Source: Microcystis sp. T1-4
GTDB taxonomy: Bacteria; Cyanobacteriota; Cyanobacteriia; Cyanobacteriales; Microcystaceae
Direction of reading: 5' to 3'
Length of the DNA: 27,052 nucleotides
NCBI RefSeq assembly: GCF_000297435.1
Contig: NZ_CAIP01000172.1
Coordinates: 1-27,052, forward strand
Positions 1-6,993 of this stretch are shown one piece after another. Position numbers and translations under genes: made by a program. The stretch's first letter is position 1. Each line of letters begins with the position of its first letter. Below the pieces are notes generated by a model. That model saw only the letters and a program-made list of their open reading frames with translations. It was not told the DNA's origin and searched no databases.

Positions 1-167
1 GCGTTGCGTTCGTGCATTACTTCAAAACCAATGTTAGCGCAGTTGATCACATCCGCCCAAGTTGCGGTCTCGCGTAGCGAGCGCGTTGCGACCGCACGTC
101 CCTGGGAATCGATAATCGACTGGTTAAAGTTGAAACCGTTGAGGTTAAAAGCCATGGTTGAGATACC
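1..167 (-). pseudogene. psbA: psbA (photosystem II D1) C-terminal fragment, 5'-truncated, running off the left edge
   Basis: Read on the minus strand, the frame begins GISTMAFNLNGFNFNQS and continues to GFEVMHERNA, which is the C-terminal lumenal part of D1. The segment ends at the window edge inside MHERNA, so the Mn-ligand His and Glu (H332 and E333 in usual D1 numbering) are visible and the rest of the tail is cut off. Upstream of GIST the homology stops abruptly: the reading becomes an AT-rich NKPKK-type stretch, so all five transmembrane helices are missing. Between SQGR and TWAD, where D1 normally has about three residues, there are eleven (AVATRSLRETA), coded by a palindromic repeat. 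A usual Arg in the VINRANIGF segment is Cys. It is probably a non-functional remnant left by recombination among psbA copies. A functional D1 cannot be made from this piece. Confidence 0.85.
63..96. repeat. 34-bp palindromic repeat inserted in the psbA fragment
   Basis: The outer arms TGCGGTC and GACCGCA are perfect inverted repeats. The interior contains CTCGC-GTA-GCGAG and the near-palindromic GCGCGTTGCG. It sits in frame in the psbA remnant and adds about eight codons compared with normal D1. GC-rich palindromes of this kind resemble the small dispersed repeats of cyanobacterial genomes. No second copy is present in this window. Confidence 0.65.
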
Positions 168-255
168 TTTTTTGGGTTTATTTATTTCAAAAATTATCTC
201 TTTATTTGTATATTTTTAAACTTGTATAAAATTGATTTAAGTTTTGTAAAAAGTA

Positions 256-310
256 GTTGACAAAATTCGATCAAGATCAAAGATCACCCTATACTTCAGG
301 TTGACAAAAT
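256..310 (+). promoter_or_regulatory. Possible rpoZ promoter region with a repeated GTTGACAAAAT motif
   Basis: The 11-base motif GTTGACAAAAT occurs twice, at 256-266 and 300-310, 44 bp apart, upstream of rpoZ. Each contains a perfect -35 hexamer (TTGACA). A TATACT hexamer lies at 290-295, but its spacing from the first TTGACA is too long for a standard sigma-70 promoter, and the second copy has only weak -10 candidates. The region is therefore a plausible promoter/operator area with no clear start site. Confidence 0.3.
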
Positions 311-393
311 ATGGTAAGGTGGAATGAGTAATAAAACTTATCACTAAAATCAGTGACAAGTGCCAAATTCACCAGATAAGGCTAAATATAACT

Positions 394-621
394 ATGTCCA
401 AACGGTTTAAATTTGACTCCTCCGAGATGATTTATCTCACCGATAAACTGATGAATGTGGCCAGCAATCGTTACTCCATCGTCGTGCAAGTGGCTAGACG
501 GGCCAAACGCGTCCGCTACGATACCGTAGAAAATATCGATGACCCGATGATTAAACCCGTCCAACGGGCCCTGATGGAAATGACCGACGAATTAACCGAA
601 CCGGAATTATTACGCGATTAA
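394..621 (+). CDS. rpoZ: RNA polymerase omega subunit
   Basis: This 75-residue protein matches the cyanobacterial omega subunit in length and sequence. It begins MSKRFKFDSSEMIYLTDKLM, followed by the conserved SNRYSIVVQVARRAKR segment and a tail with DDPMIKPVQRALMEMTDELT. Omega binds the beta-prime subunit, helps the core enzyme assemble and, in cyanobacteria, affects sigma-factor recruitment. The ATG at 394 is the only sensible start and gives the full family length. It is a stand-alone gene facing a convergent Uma2 gene 28 bp downstream. The CCCC/GGGG stem in that gap is too weak to call a terminator. Confidence 0.93.
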   Translation: MSKRFKFDSSEMIYLTDKLMNVASNRYSIVVQVARRAKRVRYDTVENIDDPMIKPVQRALMEMTDELTEPELLRD

Positions 622-649
622 TCCCCTAAAATTGCCGGGGAACCCACCC

Positions 650-1483
650 TTACATTTCATCGGGGTTGATCCCCAGCGCTCTTAGTCTTTCCGCTAGTCG
701 TTGGGCTTTTTGTTCCGCTTCCTCTTTGGCTAAACGTTCTTGCTCGGCGATCGCTTCTGCTTCCTCTTTGGCTAAACGTTCTTGCTGGGCATTCAAACGT
801 TCTTGTTGGGCGATCAAACTTGCTTGCTCGGCGATTGCCGCTGCTGCCCTCGCCCTTTCCTCGGCGGTTAAATAGCGATTTCCCGATCGATCGTACCAAT
901 ACAGCCATTCTCGAACCCAAGCGATATGTTCTCCCTGTTCATATCCCAAGGCTAAGCCGATTTCTGGCAACCATACCCGATTATTTTCAGGCTCTAAAAG
1001 CTCGTATTTCCCCGCTATCAGCTTATAAACCGCTAATCTCTCTCTATTTTTAAACCTTCCCCTTCTACCGCTTAAGGGATTATAAATGACGTAATAGAGA
1101 ATTCCTAGGGTTTGATAATCCGCTAACTTTCCCTCATATTCCCCATTATATTTCTCAGAAATCACTTCTAGGGCCAATATCGGCATAATATAAGCTTCTT
1201 CCCAGAGAACATAGCTTAATCTTCCCCTTTCGCCGGTATCGTGTTTGACTCCAATGGCTAAAAATCCATCCGGTATGATTGCCGGTTCGTCGGGATTGTA
1301 ATAAACTCCCATATCGACACCAAAATACCAATCATCCCGCTCCGCCCAAATAAATGCTAGTAAACTGAGTAATAGATTGGGAATATCGTTCTGTAACTGG
1401 TTATCCACGGCTGTTTCGTCAGAACAGGGTAATTCTTCGGCACTGGGAAGAAGGCGATTTTTATTGTAGGAAAGGTTAACCAT
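650..1483 (-). CDS. Uma2 family (DUF820) nuclease-fold protein with C-terminal coiled coil
   Basis: The 277-residue protein has a Uma2/DUF820 core of the PD-(D/E)XK fold. A PDG motif follows the YNPDEPAIIPDG segment, then LALEVISEKY supplies the acidic/Glu strand and LADYQTLGILYYVIYNP is typical of the family. The last ~60 residues are a charged, Gln/Glu/Ala-rich coiled coil built from repeats (QQERL, KEEAE) ending LRALGINPDEM, as in many Microcystis Uma2 proteins. The ATG at 1483 is preferred. A longer frame opens with TTG at 1513, but that would overlap the approach to the upstream stop. The gene starts 23 bp after the upstream nuclease-like gene, so the two probably form one transcript. 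Uma2 proteins are abundant in cyanobacteria and their target is unknown. Confidence 0.85.
   Translation of the reverse strand: MVNLSYNKNRLLPSAEELPCSDETAVDNQLQNDIPNLLLSLLAFIWAERDDWYFGVDMGVYYNPDEPAIIPDGFLAIGVKHDTGERGRLSYVLWEEAYIMPILALEVISEKYNGEYEGKLADYQTLGILYYVIYNPLSGRRGRFKNRERLAVYKLIAGKYELLEPENNRVWLPEIGLALGYEQGEHIAWVREWLYWYDRSGNRYLTAEERARAAAAIAEQASLIAQQERLNAQQERLAKEEAEAIAEQERLAKEEAEQKAQRLAERLRALGINPDEM
717..789. repeat. 42-bp direct repeat encoding coiled-coil units of the Uma2 protein
   Basis: A segment beginning GCTTCCTCTTTGGCTAAACG starts at 717 and again at 759, an exact 42-bp (14-codon) step that keeps the reading frame. It encodes the repeated KEEAE...EQERLA units. Copy number here could change by slippage or recombination without breaking the frame. 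Confidence 0.75.
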
Positions 1484-1506
1484 AGCGATTGTTTTGACTA
1501 GGGAAA

Positions 1507-2196
1507 TTACCAAGTATTCGGTTGAAAGTCGGCATCATTAATAATGGCCACTGTATCCCCGGAGGGTTTAATCACAAATAGACCTTTTTTATATGCGTAT
1601 CGATCGATCCCCTCGTTGATTTCAATTCCCGCCACCGCACCGTAAGCTTGATAGTTTTGATAATGGGTAAAAGCGATTTTAAAGCGGCTCAATTTTTCGA
1701 TAAATTCATCCACATCATCTTTAGATAATCTAGATTTACATTCCACCACCACGAGATCGGTATCATCTACCGCTAGAATATCAATTTCCATGGCGATGCC
1801 CTGACGCTTGACTCTAGCGCGGGGATAAACTTCTTTAATATCAATGCCTTTTTCCTGAAAAAGCCTTAAAACCGCCGGTTCTACCAATTCTTCCACAAAT
1901 CGACCCCAGCGAGTGGTGAGACTATCTACCGCTTTGCTGGTTCGTTCAACCGTCCGTTTCAGTTCGGCCATCGAGCGATCGCTTTCTAGTTTAGATTCCG
2001 CCAGGAGGTTCTCTATTTCGACTCTATGGCGATCATATTCCGCCTTGGATTCGGCAACCCGGCGATCGTATTCTGCCTTGGATTGGGCAGCCCGGCGATC
2101 ATATTCCGCCTTGGATTGGGCAGCCCGGCGATCATATTCCTCGGCGGAAGCGCGGAATAGCTGGTAAATATCCTCAAGAGTTACTGGTTCACTCAT
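1507..2196 (-). CDS. PD-(D/E)XK nuclease-fold protein with N-terminal hendecad coiled coil (DUF3782-like)
   Basis: The 229-residue protein has two parts. Residues ~18-95 are a long coiled coil with the unit EYDRRAAQSKA repeated about four times, 11 residues each, then degenerate copies. The C-terminal part contains MEIDILAVDDTDLVVVECKSRL, the D...ExK signature of the PD-(D/E)XK restriction-endonuclease fold. Proteins of this build in cyanobacteria are usually annotated DUF3782 or 'coiled-coil nuclease-like'. The preceding VEELVEPAVLRLFQEKGI is also typical. It is transcribed with the downstream Uma2 gene. The biological target is unknown. An intact E-x-K core suggests the fold could be catalytic, but no activity is shown here. 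Confidence 0.8.
   Translation of the reverse strand: MSEPVTLEDIYQLFRASAEEYDRRAAQSKAEYDRRAAQSKAEYDRRVAESKAEYDRHRVEIENLLAESKLESDRSMAELKRTVERTSKAVDSLTTRWGRFVEELVEPAVLRLFQEKGIDIKEVYPRARVKRQGIAMEIDILAVDDTDLVVVECKSRLSKDDVDEFIEKLSRFKIAFTHYQNYQAYGAVAGIEINEGIDRYAYKKGLFVIKPSGDTVAIINDADFQPNTW
2030..2145. repeat. 33-bp tandem repeat encoding 11-residue coiled-coil units
   Basis: About three and a half copies of a 33-bp unit containing GCGATCATATTCCGCCTTGG lie head to tail inside the PD-(D/E)XK gene. Neighbouring copies differ by a few bases (for example GCGATCG in place of GCGATCA). The period is a multiple of three and yields the hendecad EYDRRAAQSKA. There are no spacers, so it is not a CRISPR array. 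Confidence 0.8.
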
Positions 2197-2302
2197 AGAC
2201 TTGCCTCTAAAACACCCCTGATCATTTTAGCGATTCTGTCGAAAAGCCGGACGAGAGCCAGAGAGCAAAACGGAAAGAAATATTAAGAATTATTTAAAAG
2301 AC

Positions 2303-2328
2303 TTGACAAATGTGCGGGGGGGTACTGT
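2303..2328 (+). promoter_or_regulatory. Possible promoter with a 7-G spacer upstream of the PEP-CTERM gene
   Basis: A perfect TTGACA at 2303-2308 is followed by a run of seven G (2316-2322) and then TACTGT at 2323-2328. If TACTGT is the -10 element, the spacer is 14 bp, shorter than the usual 16-18. With the usual spacing the -10 would be the poorer TGTTTT. The hexamers and the G-run are seen directly, and promoter function is inferred. Confidence 0.35.
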
Positions 2329-2395
2329 TTTTCTGGAATTTACTTGGTTCCAAAACTTGCATAATCCTTACAACGCTCAAAGAGCTTGATTTTAG

Positions 2396-3184
2396 ATGAA
2401 ACTAACGATTATGGGCATTTTATCTGGGGTTGCCTTTGCGAATCTGGGCATCTCTGGCATTGCAGAAGCTTTTCAACTGATTCCTTCTGGTCTTAGTCCT
2501 GGTAATCAGTATCGCTTGGTATTTGTTACGGATGGCACGATTCAAGCAACAAGCACTGACATAAATACCTACAATACCTTTGTTGACAATGAGGCGCACA
2601 CCTCAACAATATTAAATGACGCTTTTACGAATGTAGGAATCGACCCTGCTAGTATTACTTGGAAGGTGATCGGTTCGACAGCTAGTGTGAATGCGATCAA
2701 CAATACCTCAACCAATACAGTTGACACGAGTGTCCCTATCTATGGTCTAGATGGCAAACTGATCGCCTTCGGTAACTCCGACCTGTGGGATGGCGATATC
2801 TGTCCCCATATACCGGCGGCTGGCATCATTTGTCATGATGGTGGTATTTCGATGTCGCAATCTGGTCATTATTTATTCGGTGATGTGTGGACGGGGACTT
2901 TATCTTCGGGAGTTGCTTGGTCGGAACCTAATTTAGGTCCACTTGGGTCGGTACCAGTAACTATCGGATCGAGCTATGGAACGAACGTAACTTGGATTCG
3001 TTATGGGAGCGATTTTGGTCCAGGGTTTAACGGTCCGGTAGCATTCCGCCCTTTGTACGGAATCTCTTCGGTGCTGACGGTTCCCACCCCGACCGCGACC
3101 ACTCCAGAACCTTCTAGCCTTCTCGGTTTTATCACCTTGGGCGGATTAATGCTAGGGGGTACCGTCCGCAAAGCGCGGAAGTAA
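2396..3184 (+). CDS. PEP-CTERM sorting-domain protein
   Basis: The 262-residue protein has an N-terminal signal peptide (hydrophobic MGILSGVAFANLGISGIAEA) and ends with a classic PEP-CTERM tail. The tail is TPEPSSLLG, then a hydrophobic helix (FITLGGLMLGG), then the basic end VRKARK. Such tails are recognised by exosortases, which cleave near PEP and pass the protein to the outer surface or the extracellular polymer. The body is Ser/Thr/Gly/Asn-rich with four Cys and no enzymatic motif I recognise. It lacks the choice-of-anchor pattern seen in the other PEP-CTERM gene of this window. It is a single gene with its own upstream region. The likely processing enzyme is the cyanoexosortase encoded at 8332. 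Confidence 0.85.
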   Translation: MKLTIMGILSGVAFANLGISGIAEAFQLIPSGLSPGNQYRLVFVTDGTIQATSTDINTYNTFVDNEAHTSTILNDAFTNVGIDPASITWKVIGSTASVNAINNTSTNTVDTSVPIYGLDGKLIAFGNSDLWDGDICPHIPAAGIICHDGGISMSQSGHYLFGDVWTGTLSSGVAWSEPNLGPLGSVPVTIGSSYGTNVTWIRYGSDFGPGFNGPVAFRPLYGISSVLTVPTPTATTPEPSSLLGFITLGGLMLGGTVRKARK

Positions 3185-3291
3185 TACCTACAAGGGAGAG
3201 GAGGCGAGGGTTTCCTCTCTCGAAGCGGAGGTTTTCGATACTTTATTTGGTATCATCAAGTAAGAGAAGCTTGATTTATGTTGGTACAGAA

Positions 3292-3507
3292 ATGATGAAT
3301 CAAAAAATTACTGCTATTTTCAATGGAGAAGCTTTTTATCCTACTGAAACCTTTAATCTTAAGCCGAATACTAAAGTAAAATTGACAATAGAAACTCAAT
3401 TAATTGATGAAGAGCAATTGCAAATAATGGCAGATGATCAGGATATTTTAGGAGAAATCGCTACCATTAATCAGGAGTTTATGGTCTCTGAAATGGACGG
3501 TTTGTAG
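3292..3507 (+). CDS. Antitoxin-like protein of the MazF pair (DUF104/AF2212-like N-terminus)
   Basis: Starting at the ATG at 3292, the 71-residue protein begins MMNQKITAIFNGEAFYPTET and continues with LKPNTKVKLTIET. This is the short beta-rich opening seen in DUF104-type antitoxins (ITAxFxxGxFxPxExxxLxxxTKVxLTIE). Its acidic C-terminus ends in EIATINQEFMVSEMDGL. It lies three bases upstream of a MazF-type toxin, the usual antitoxin-toxin order. The frame could be extended to a TTG at 3247, but those residues look unlike the family. A second ATG at 3295 is equally possible. Confidence 0.7.
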   Translation: MMNQKITAIFNGEAFYPTETFNLKPNTKVKLTIETQLIDEEQLQIMADDQDILGEIATINQEFMVSEMDGL

Positions 3508-3510
3508 AAA

Positions 3511-3858
3511 ATGACTATCGCAAGAGGTGAAATTTATTTCGTTAATCTTAACCCGATTCAAGGAAAAGAGCAAGCAGGAACTAGACCAGTTTTAGTATCA
3601 TCTATTGATGTGATCAATCAGTTACCCTTAGTGGTGATGGTAGTGGTGGGGACGAAAGGAGAAAATATTCGCCAAGATTATCCGACTAATGTTCGCGTTT
3701 CGACTGATGAAAGTGGGCTTCCTTTAGAAACAGTCTTTCTTGGTTTTCAAATTCGTTCAATTGATAAAAATCGCTTCCCCTCGGCACCAGTTGGGAAACT
3801 ATCCGAAGAAAAAATGCAAGAAATTGAAACGGCAGTCCGATATTGCCTAGGATTGTAA
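3511..3858 (+). CDS. mazF: MazF/PemK family endoribonuclease toxin
   Basis: The 115-residue protein matches MazF/PemK length and motifs. RGEIYFVNLNPIQGKEQAGT is followed by RPVLVSS, then VVMVVVGTKG on the central strand, and a C-terminal LSEEKMQEIETAVRYCLGL helix. MazF toxins cut mRNA at short sequence motifs and are held inactive by the cognate antitoxin. The start ATG at 3511 is three bases after the antitoxin stop, consistent with a coupled operon and probably autoregulation by the complex. The sequence recognised by this enzyme cannot be read from the protein. Confidence 0.9.
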   Translation: MTIARGEIYFVNLNPIQGKEQAGTRPVLVSSIDVINQLPLVVMVVVGTKGENIRQDYPTNVRVSTDESGLPLETVFLGFQIRSIDKNRFPSAPVGKLSEEKMQEIETAVRYCLGL

Positions 3859-3865
3859 GGAGATT

Positions 3866-4021
3866 TTATATTTTTGGTACGGCGTTTATCCATAGCTCCT
3901 GCAAGCGTGGTATTTCATTGATGCCAATTCTAGCAGATAGCCTCGAGGCGCTCTGACCAAGGTAGTCCTGGCAGCGATAACCACAGCGCGCAACTTCCGC
4001 GAGAATGCTAATATAAAAAAG
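3866..4021 (-). other. Open-frame remnant of unknown origin in the mazF-sufE gap
   Basis: On the minus strand, 51 codons are open between stops at 4022-4024 and 3866-3868. They read ILAEVARCGYRCQDYLGQ, SASRLSARIGINEIPRLQEL and WINAVPKI. The composition looks protein-like and the DNA is more GC-rich than its flanks. There is no good start codon and I do not recognise the family, so it is either the 3' end of a lost gene or chance. Confidence 0.25.
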
Positions 4022-4056
4022 CTATTGGCTAATTTTTTCTTATTTTAACTCGCAAT

Positions 4057-4479
4057 ATGCTCCCGTCTAATCTCGATCGCATCGTCGAACGCCTCAAACG
4101 TCGTACCGATCCTAAGCAAAAATACGAACAATTACTAGCTTTTGCTAAAAAACTAGAACCAATACCAGAATCTGCCAAAATACCCGCTAATAAAGTTCAT
4201 GGCTGTGTATCCCAAGTTTATATCACTGCCGACCTCGAAAATGGCCAGGTTTGGTACAAAGGGGATTCCGACGCGCAATTAGTCAAGGGTTTAGTGGCTT
4301 TGTTAATCGAGGGGTTAAATGGACTGACTCCCTCGGAAATCCTGCAAGTCACCCCGGATTTTATCGAAGAAACCGGTTTAAAAGTCAGCCTTACCCCTTC
4401 CCGCTCCAACGGATTTTATAATATTTTCCAATTAATGCAGAAAAAGGCTCTCGGTTTTCAGTTGGGAATGTCCGCTTAG
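4057..4479 (+). CDS. sufE: SufE family cysteine desulfuration protein
   Basis: The 140-residue protein has SufE family length and the diagnostic VHGCVSQVYI segment. Cys50 corresponds to the sulfur-accepting Cys51 of E. coli SufE. Further matches are the DPKQKYEQLLAFAKKL opening and the C-terminal LTPSRSNGFYNIFQLMQKKA. SufE takes persulfide sulfur from a SufS cysteine desulfurase and hands it to the SufBCD scaffold for Fe-S cluster assembly, a cytosolic (and in plants plastidic) route central to cyanobacteria. It converges on the Fur-family gene with only 4 bp between the stop codons. No suf cluster is next to it. Confidence 0.92.
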   Translation: MLPSNLDRIVERLKRRTDPKQKYEQLLAFAKKLEPIPESAKIPANKVHGCVSQVYITADLENGQVWYKGDSDAQLVKGLVALLIEGLNGLTPSEILQVTPDFIEETGLKVSLTPSRSNGFYNIFQLMQKKALGFQLGMSA

Positions 4480-4483
4480 ATGT

Positions 4484-5035
4484 CTAGTTTTCTGGTTCCG
4501 GTTCCTTTGATTCGGGAATCTCGCAGTTTTGGAAACGAGTATCCACCAGCGAACGGGTGCAACCCCAATTACTCGGTATTCCCGACGGCCAACCCATCCG
4601 CAAAGCTTCCGGACAGATGGCCATCACCGTTAACTGACAGTCAATTAACTGAAAACCCTCTTTCTCACACTGTTTGAGACTGTGTTTGAGAATGGAATCA
4701 TTGTTAAATTCGATGGTTTTATTACACTGAATACAGACCAAATGATGATGGTGGTGGGGATAGGGTTGATTGAGTTCGTAGTGTTTATGACCCTCGGCCA
4801 ATTCTAACTCCCGCAAAATTCCCATCCGCGACATCAGTTTAACACTGCGGTAAATTGTCGATAAACTAATTCCCTCCCCCCGTTTGTCCAGTAATTCCTG
4901 CAATTCCTCAGCACTGAGATGATTGCCTTTCGGTAAATTCTGGAAAACGTGCAGAATTTTCTCTCGCTGGGGAGTTAAGCGCCACCCCCGCGCGTTGAGT
5001 TCCGCTTTCAGGGAGGAAGCAGTGTAGGCAGACAT
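4484..5035 (-). CDS. Fur-family metalloregulator (Zur- or PerR-type)
   Basis: The 183-residue protein has the winged-helix domain (residues ~5-85: GWRLTPQREKIL, ISLSTIYRSVKLM) and the dimerisation/metal domain with GHKHYELNQPYPHHHHHLVC. One CxxC (CIQC) is present. The second half of the structural zinc site is not a CxxC, because the expected place reads ICPEA. Two more Cys lie in a C-terminal extension (WGC, QNC). The extension ends rich in Glu/Pro and makes the protein longer than the ~150 residues usual for the family. Strong similarity to the cyanobacterial FurB/Zur-PerR group is clear, but I cannot separate Zur from PerR by eye. It is divergent from the DnaJ-TPR gene. Confidence 0.85.
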   Translation of the reverse strand: MSAYTASSLKAELNARGWRLTPQREKILHVFQNLPKGNHLSAEELQELLDKRGEGISLSTIYRSVKLMSRMGILRELELAEGHKHYELNQPYPHHHHHLVCIQCNKTIEFNNDSILKHSLKQCEKEGFQLIDCQLTVMAICPEALRMGWPSGIPSNWGCTRSLVDTRFQNCEIPESKEPEPEN

Positions 5036-5071
5036 AAGCGATCAACTCTCAATAAAAGCTATTTAATTGAC

Positions 5072-5084
5072 AATGATAGTCGTT
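5072..5084. promoter_or_regulatory. Candidate Fur-family operator between the fur-like and dnaJ-TPR genes
   Basis: AATGATAGTCGTT is an imperfect inverted repeat (AA.GA...TC.TT) in the 105-bp divergent gap, 36 bp upstream of the regulator's start. Its ATGATA half resembles the ATAATNATTAT-type boxes of Fur/Zur proteins. The match is weak, and autoregulation is inferred. Confidence 0.3.
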
Positions 5085-5140
5085 TCGGCGAGCCATTGGC
5101 AACAGTTTTAAGTAGTTGAAAATTCCCCCCGCGTTCAAGT

Positions 5141-6406
5141 ATGAAAAATTACTATGAAATCCTCCAAATTCCCCGTAATGCCAGCAATAATCAGATAAAA
5201 GCCGCTTTTCGTCGTCTGGCCCGGCAATATCACCCCGATTATAATCCCAATGATCCAGAGGCAGTGACAAAATTTCGGGAAATTGAACAAGCTTATCGGG
5301 TTTTGAGCGATAAAGAGAAAAGAAAAGAGTATGACCGCAGTTTATCCCCAGAAATACCCACTTTTAACCGCAGTGCCGAGGATTTTTATCAACAGGGATG
5401 GCGCTACGCTCAAGAGAAAAATTATCAACTTGCGATCGCATTTTACCAGCAAGCGATCGCAATTAATCCGCAATTTTGGCAGGCCTATCTGCAGCGGGCG
5501 GAAGTTTACTACCATAATCAGCAGGATCGGCAAGTTTTAAGCGATTGTCGGCAAGTTTTGCAGTTAAAACCCGATTGTTCCCAAGCTTACTATTACCTCG
5601 GTTTATCCCGTCAACGACTCGGTTACACCCAATCTTCCCTAGAAGCTTATGGCAAAGCAATCGCTATTGACCCAAATAATCCCCAATTCTATTATCAAAG
5701 AGGATTAGCTCTAGAGGAACTCTCGGAACTGCCAGCAGCACGAAAGGATTTTCAAATAGCGGCAAAAAAATTTAAGCAACAGGGAAATTTTCGCCGCTAT
5801 CATGCCATTGAAAATAAATTAAGAGATGCTCATAAAAGTTATCGACAACGGCAATCAATCAAGTGGTCAAAAACTCTTTTTATTGTTGTTAATTTGCTGA
5901 AAATCTCTTGCTCATCTTTGCTCAAACCCAAGACAGGTCTGGCAGAGGCTTTTTTAAAGCTCAACCGTAATCAGGCTTTAGCTACAGGGGTATTGGCGGC
6001 AATAATCAGCAGTTTTTTTATCGCTTTGACTTGGCAAAACTGGACAGTTAAATCTGAGTTTTTACTGTTACTAGGCTGGGCAGTATTTCCTTTTATTATT
6101 CTGACTTTATCTAGTTGTTTGGGCAGAAAATTAAGTAATAAATATGGTGGTTTTACTGGCGATATATTTTTAGGTGGCTTAATAATTTTGCCCTTTTCCT
6201 TCGTCATTTGGCTCACTTCCTATTTATCCATAAATGGTGATATTATTGGCGCAATTATCGGTATAACGGGCGGTTATCTAACTGGAATACTCTACTATAG
6301 TTATCGCCATTTATCCAATATTTCTTCGCAGATCTCTTTACTTTTACTCCCTTTTGTGCTAAGTTTTCTTACGGTTAATATCTGGGTAGTTTATTATTAT
6401 CTCTAA
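5141..6406 (+). CDS. Membrane-anchored J-domain protein with TPR repeats
   Basis: The 421-residue protein starts with a J domain (residues 1-67) carrying the invariant HPD at 31-33, which stimulates Hsp70 (DnaK) ATPase. Residues ~78-225 form about four TPR units (A-F-Q-I-NP patterns such as AIAINPQFWQAYLQRAE and AIAIDPNNPQFYYQRGLALEE), a protein-binding scaffold. A basic linker leads to a C-terminal membrane part with about five hydrophobic helices from ~residue 275 to the end. It lacks the Gly/Phe and zinc-finger regions of class A/B DnaJ, so it is a class C co-chaperone likely tethering DnaK to a membrane. Two HIP1 sites lie in the first TPR coding region. Its 3' end overlaps mobA on the other strand. 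Confidence 0.88.
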   Translation: MKNYYEILQIPRNASNNQIKAAFRRLARQYHPDYNPNDPEAVTKFREIEQAYRVLSDKEKRKEYDRSLSPEIPTFNRSAEDFYQQGWRYAQEKNYQLAIAFYQQAIAINPQFWQAYLQRAEVYYHNQQDRQVLSDCRQVLQLKPDCSQAYYYLGLSRQRLGYTQSSLEAYGKAIAIDPNNPQFYYQRGLALEELSELPAARKDFQIAAKKFKQQGNFRRYHAIENKLRDAHKSYRQRQSIKWSKTLFIVVNLLKISCSSLLKPKTGLAEAFLKLNRNQALATGVLAAIISSFFIALTWQNWTVKSEFLLLLGWAVFPFIILTLSSCLGRKLSNKYGGFTGDIFLGGLIILPFSFVIWLTSYLSINGDIIGAIIGITGGYLTGILYYSYRHLSNISSQISLLLLPFVLSFLTVNIWVVYYYL

Positions 6407-6973
6407 ATCTTCCGGAGTATTACAGTTAAATAAAATCTCAGAATTATCGATGATTAATTCCTCCACCACAGCGGCATTTAACCACTTTTGAAAAGAAGTT
6501 CCCCCCTGCTTAATATAAGTCTGCAAAGATGCTAAACAACGACGATGATAAAAAGCACAGAGAGGCTCCCAACGATTGCCGCAGCGGGGAACCAAAGCGA
6601 TGGCATTTTCCGGTACAGTGGCTAATAATCTTGACCATGCTTGAATAATTGAAGACCTTAGTAAAGGTAAATCGCAGGGGAGCAATAAAACCCAATCGGT
6701 TGACACAAAAGTTAATCCCAAGGCAAAGGCTAATAACGGCCCCCTAGTAGGGAGAGGTTCCTTGATTATTCGGCAGTACTGGGGAATGATCAGCTGGTAA
6801 CGTTCCGGCCAAGGCGTGATCACAGATACCTGTACGGCACAATCTTGGGCAACTAAACAGATATTTTCCAGAAAAGAGAGACCCTGAAAGGATAACAAAG
6901 CTTTATCTCGTCCCATGCGGGAACTTTCGCCACCGGCCAGAATTAACGCCGTTAAAGCGGGAAAATCACTCAT
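6359..6973 (-). CDS. mobA: Molybdenum cofactor guanylyltransferase (MobA)
   Basis: From the ATG at 6973 the 204-residue protein opens with SDFPALTALILAGGESSRMG, then RDKALL, the nucleotide-binding signature of MobA. VLLLPCDLPLL follows, where the Asp binds Mg-GTP, and then a PLCAFYHRRCLASLQ segment. The enzyme joins GMP to molybdopterin for Mo-enzymes such as nitrate reductase. The frame can be read 26 codons further upstream (to 7051), but that extension is a translation of the dispersed CTTTGTG repeat, so it is not part of the protein. The last 48 bp overlap the DnaJ-TPR gene, tail to tail. Confidence 0.9.
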   Translation of the reverse strand: MSDFPALTALILAGGESSRMGRDKALLSFQGLSFLENICLVAQDCAVQVSVITPWPERYQLIIPQYCRIIKEPLPTRGPLLAFALGLTFVSTDWVLLLPCDLPLLRSSIIQAWSRLLATVPENAIALVPRCGNRWEPLCAFYHRRCLASLQTYIKQGGTSFQKWLNAAVVEELIIDNSEILFNCNTPEDLEIIINYPDINRKKT

Positions 6974-6993
6974 AATAACCAGTTCTAAAGGAT

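Noticed and set aside
2030..2145. Regular 33-bp repeats, possibly CRISPR
   Set aside because: Units are head to tail without spacers and encode an in-frame coiled coil.
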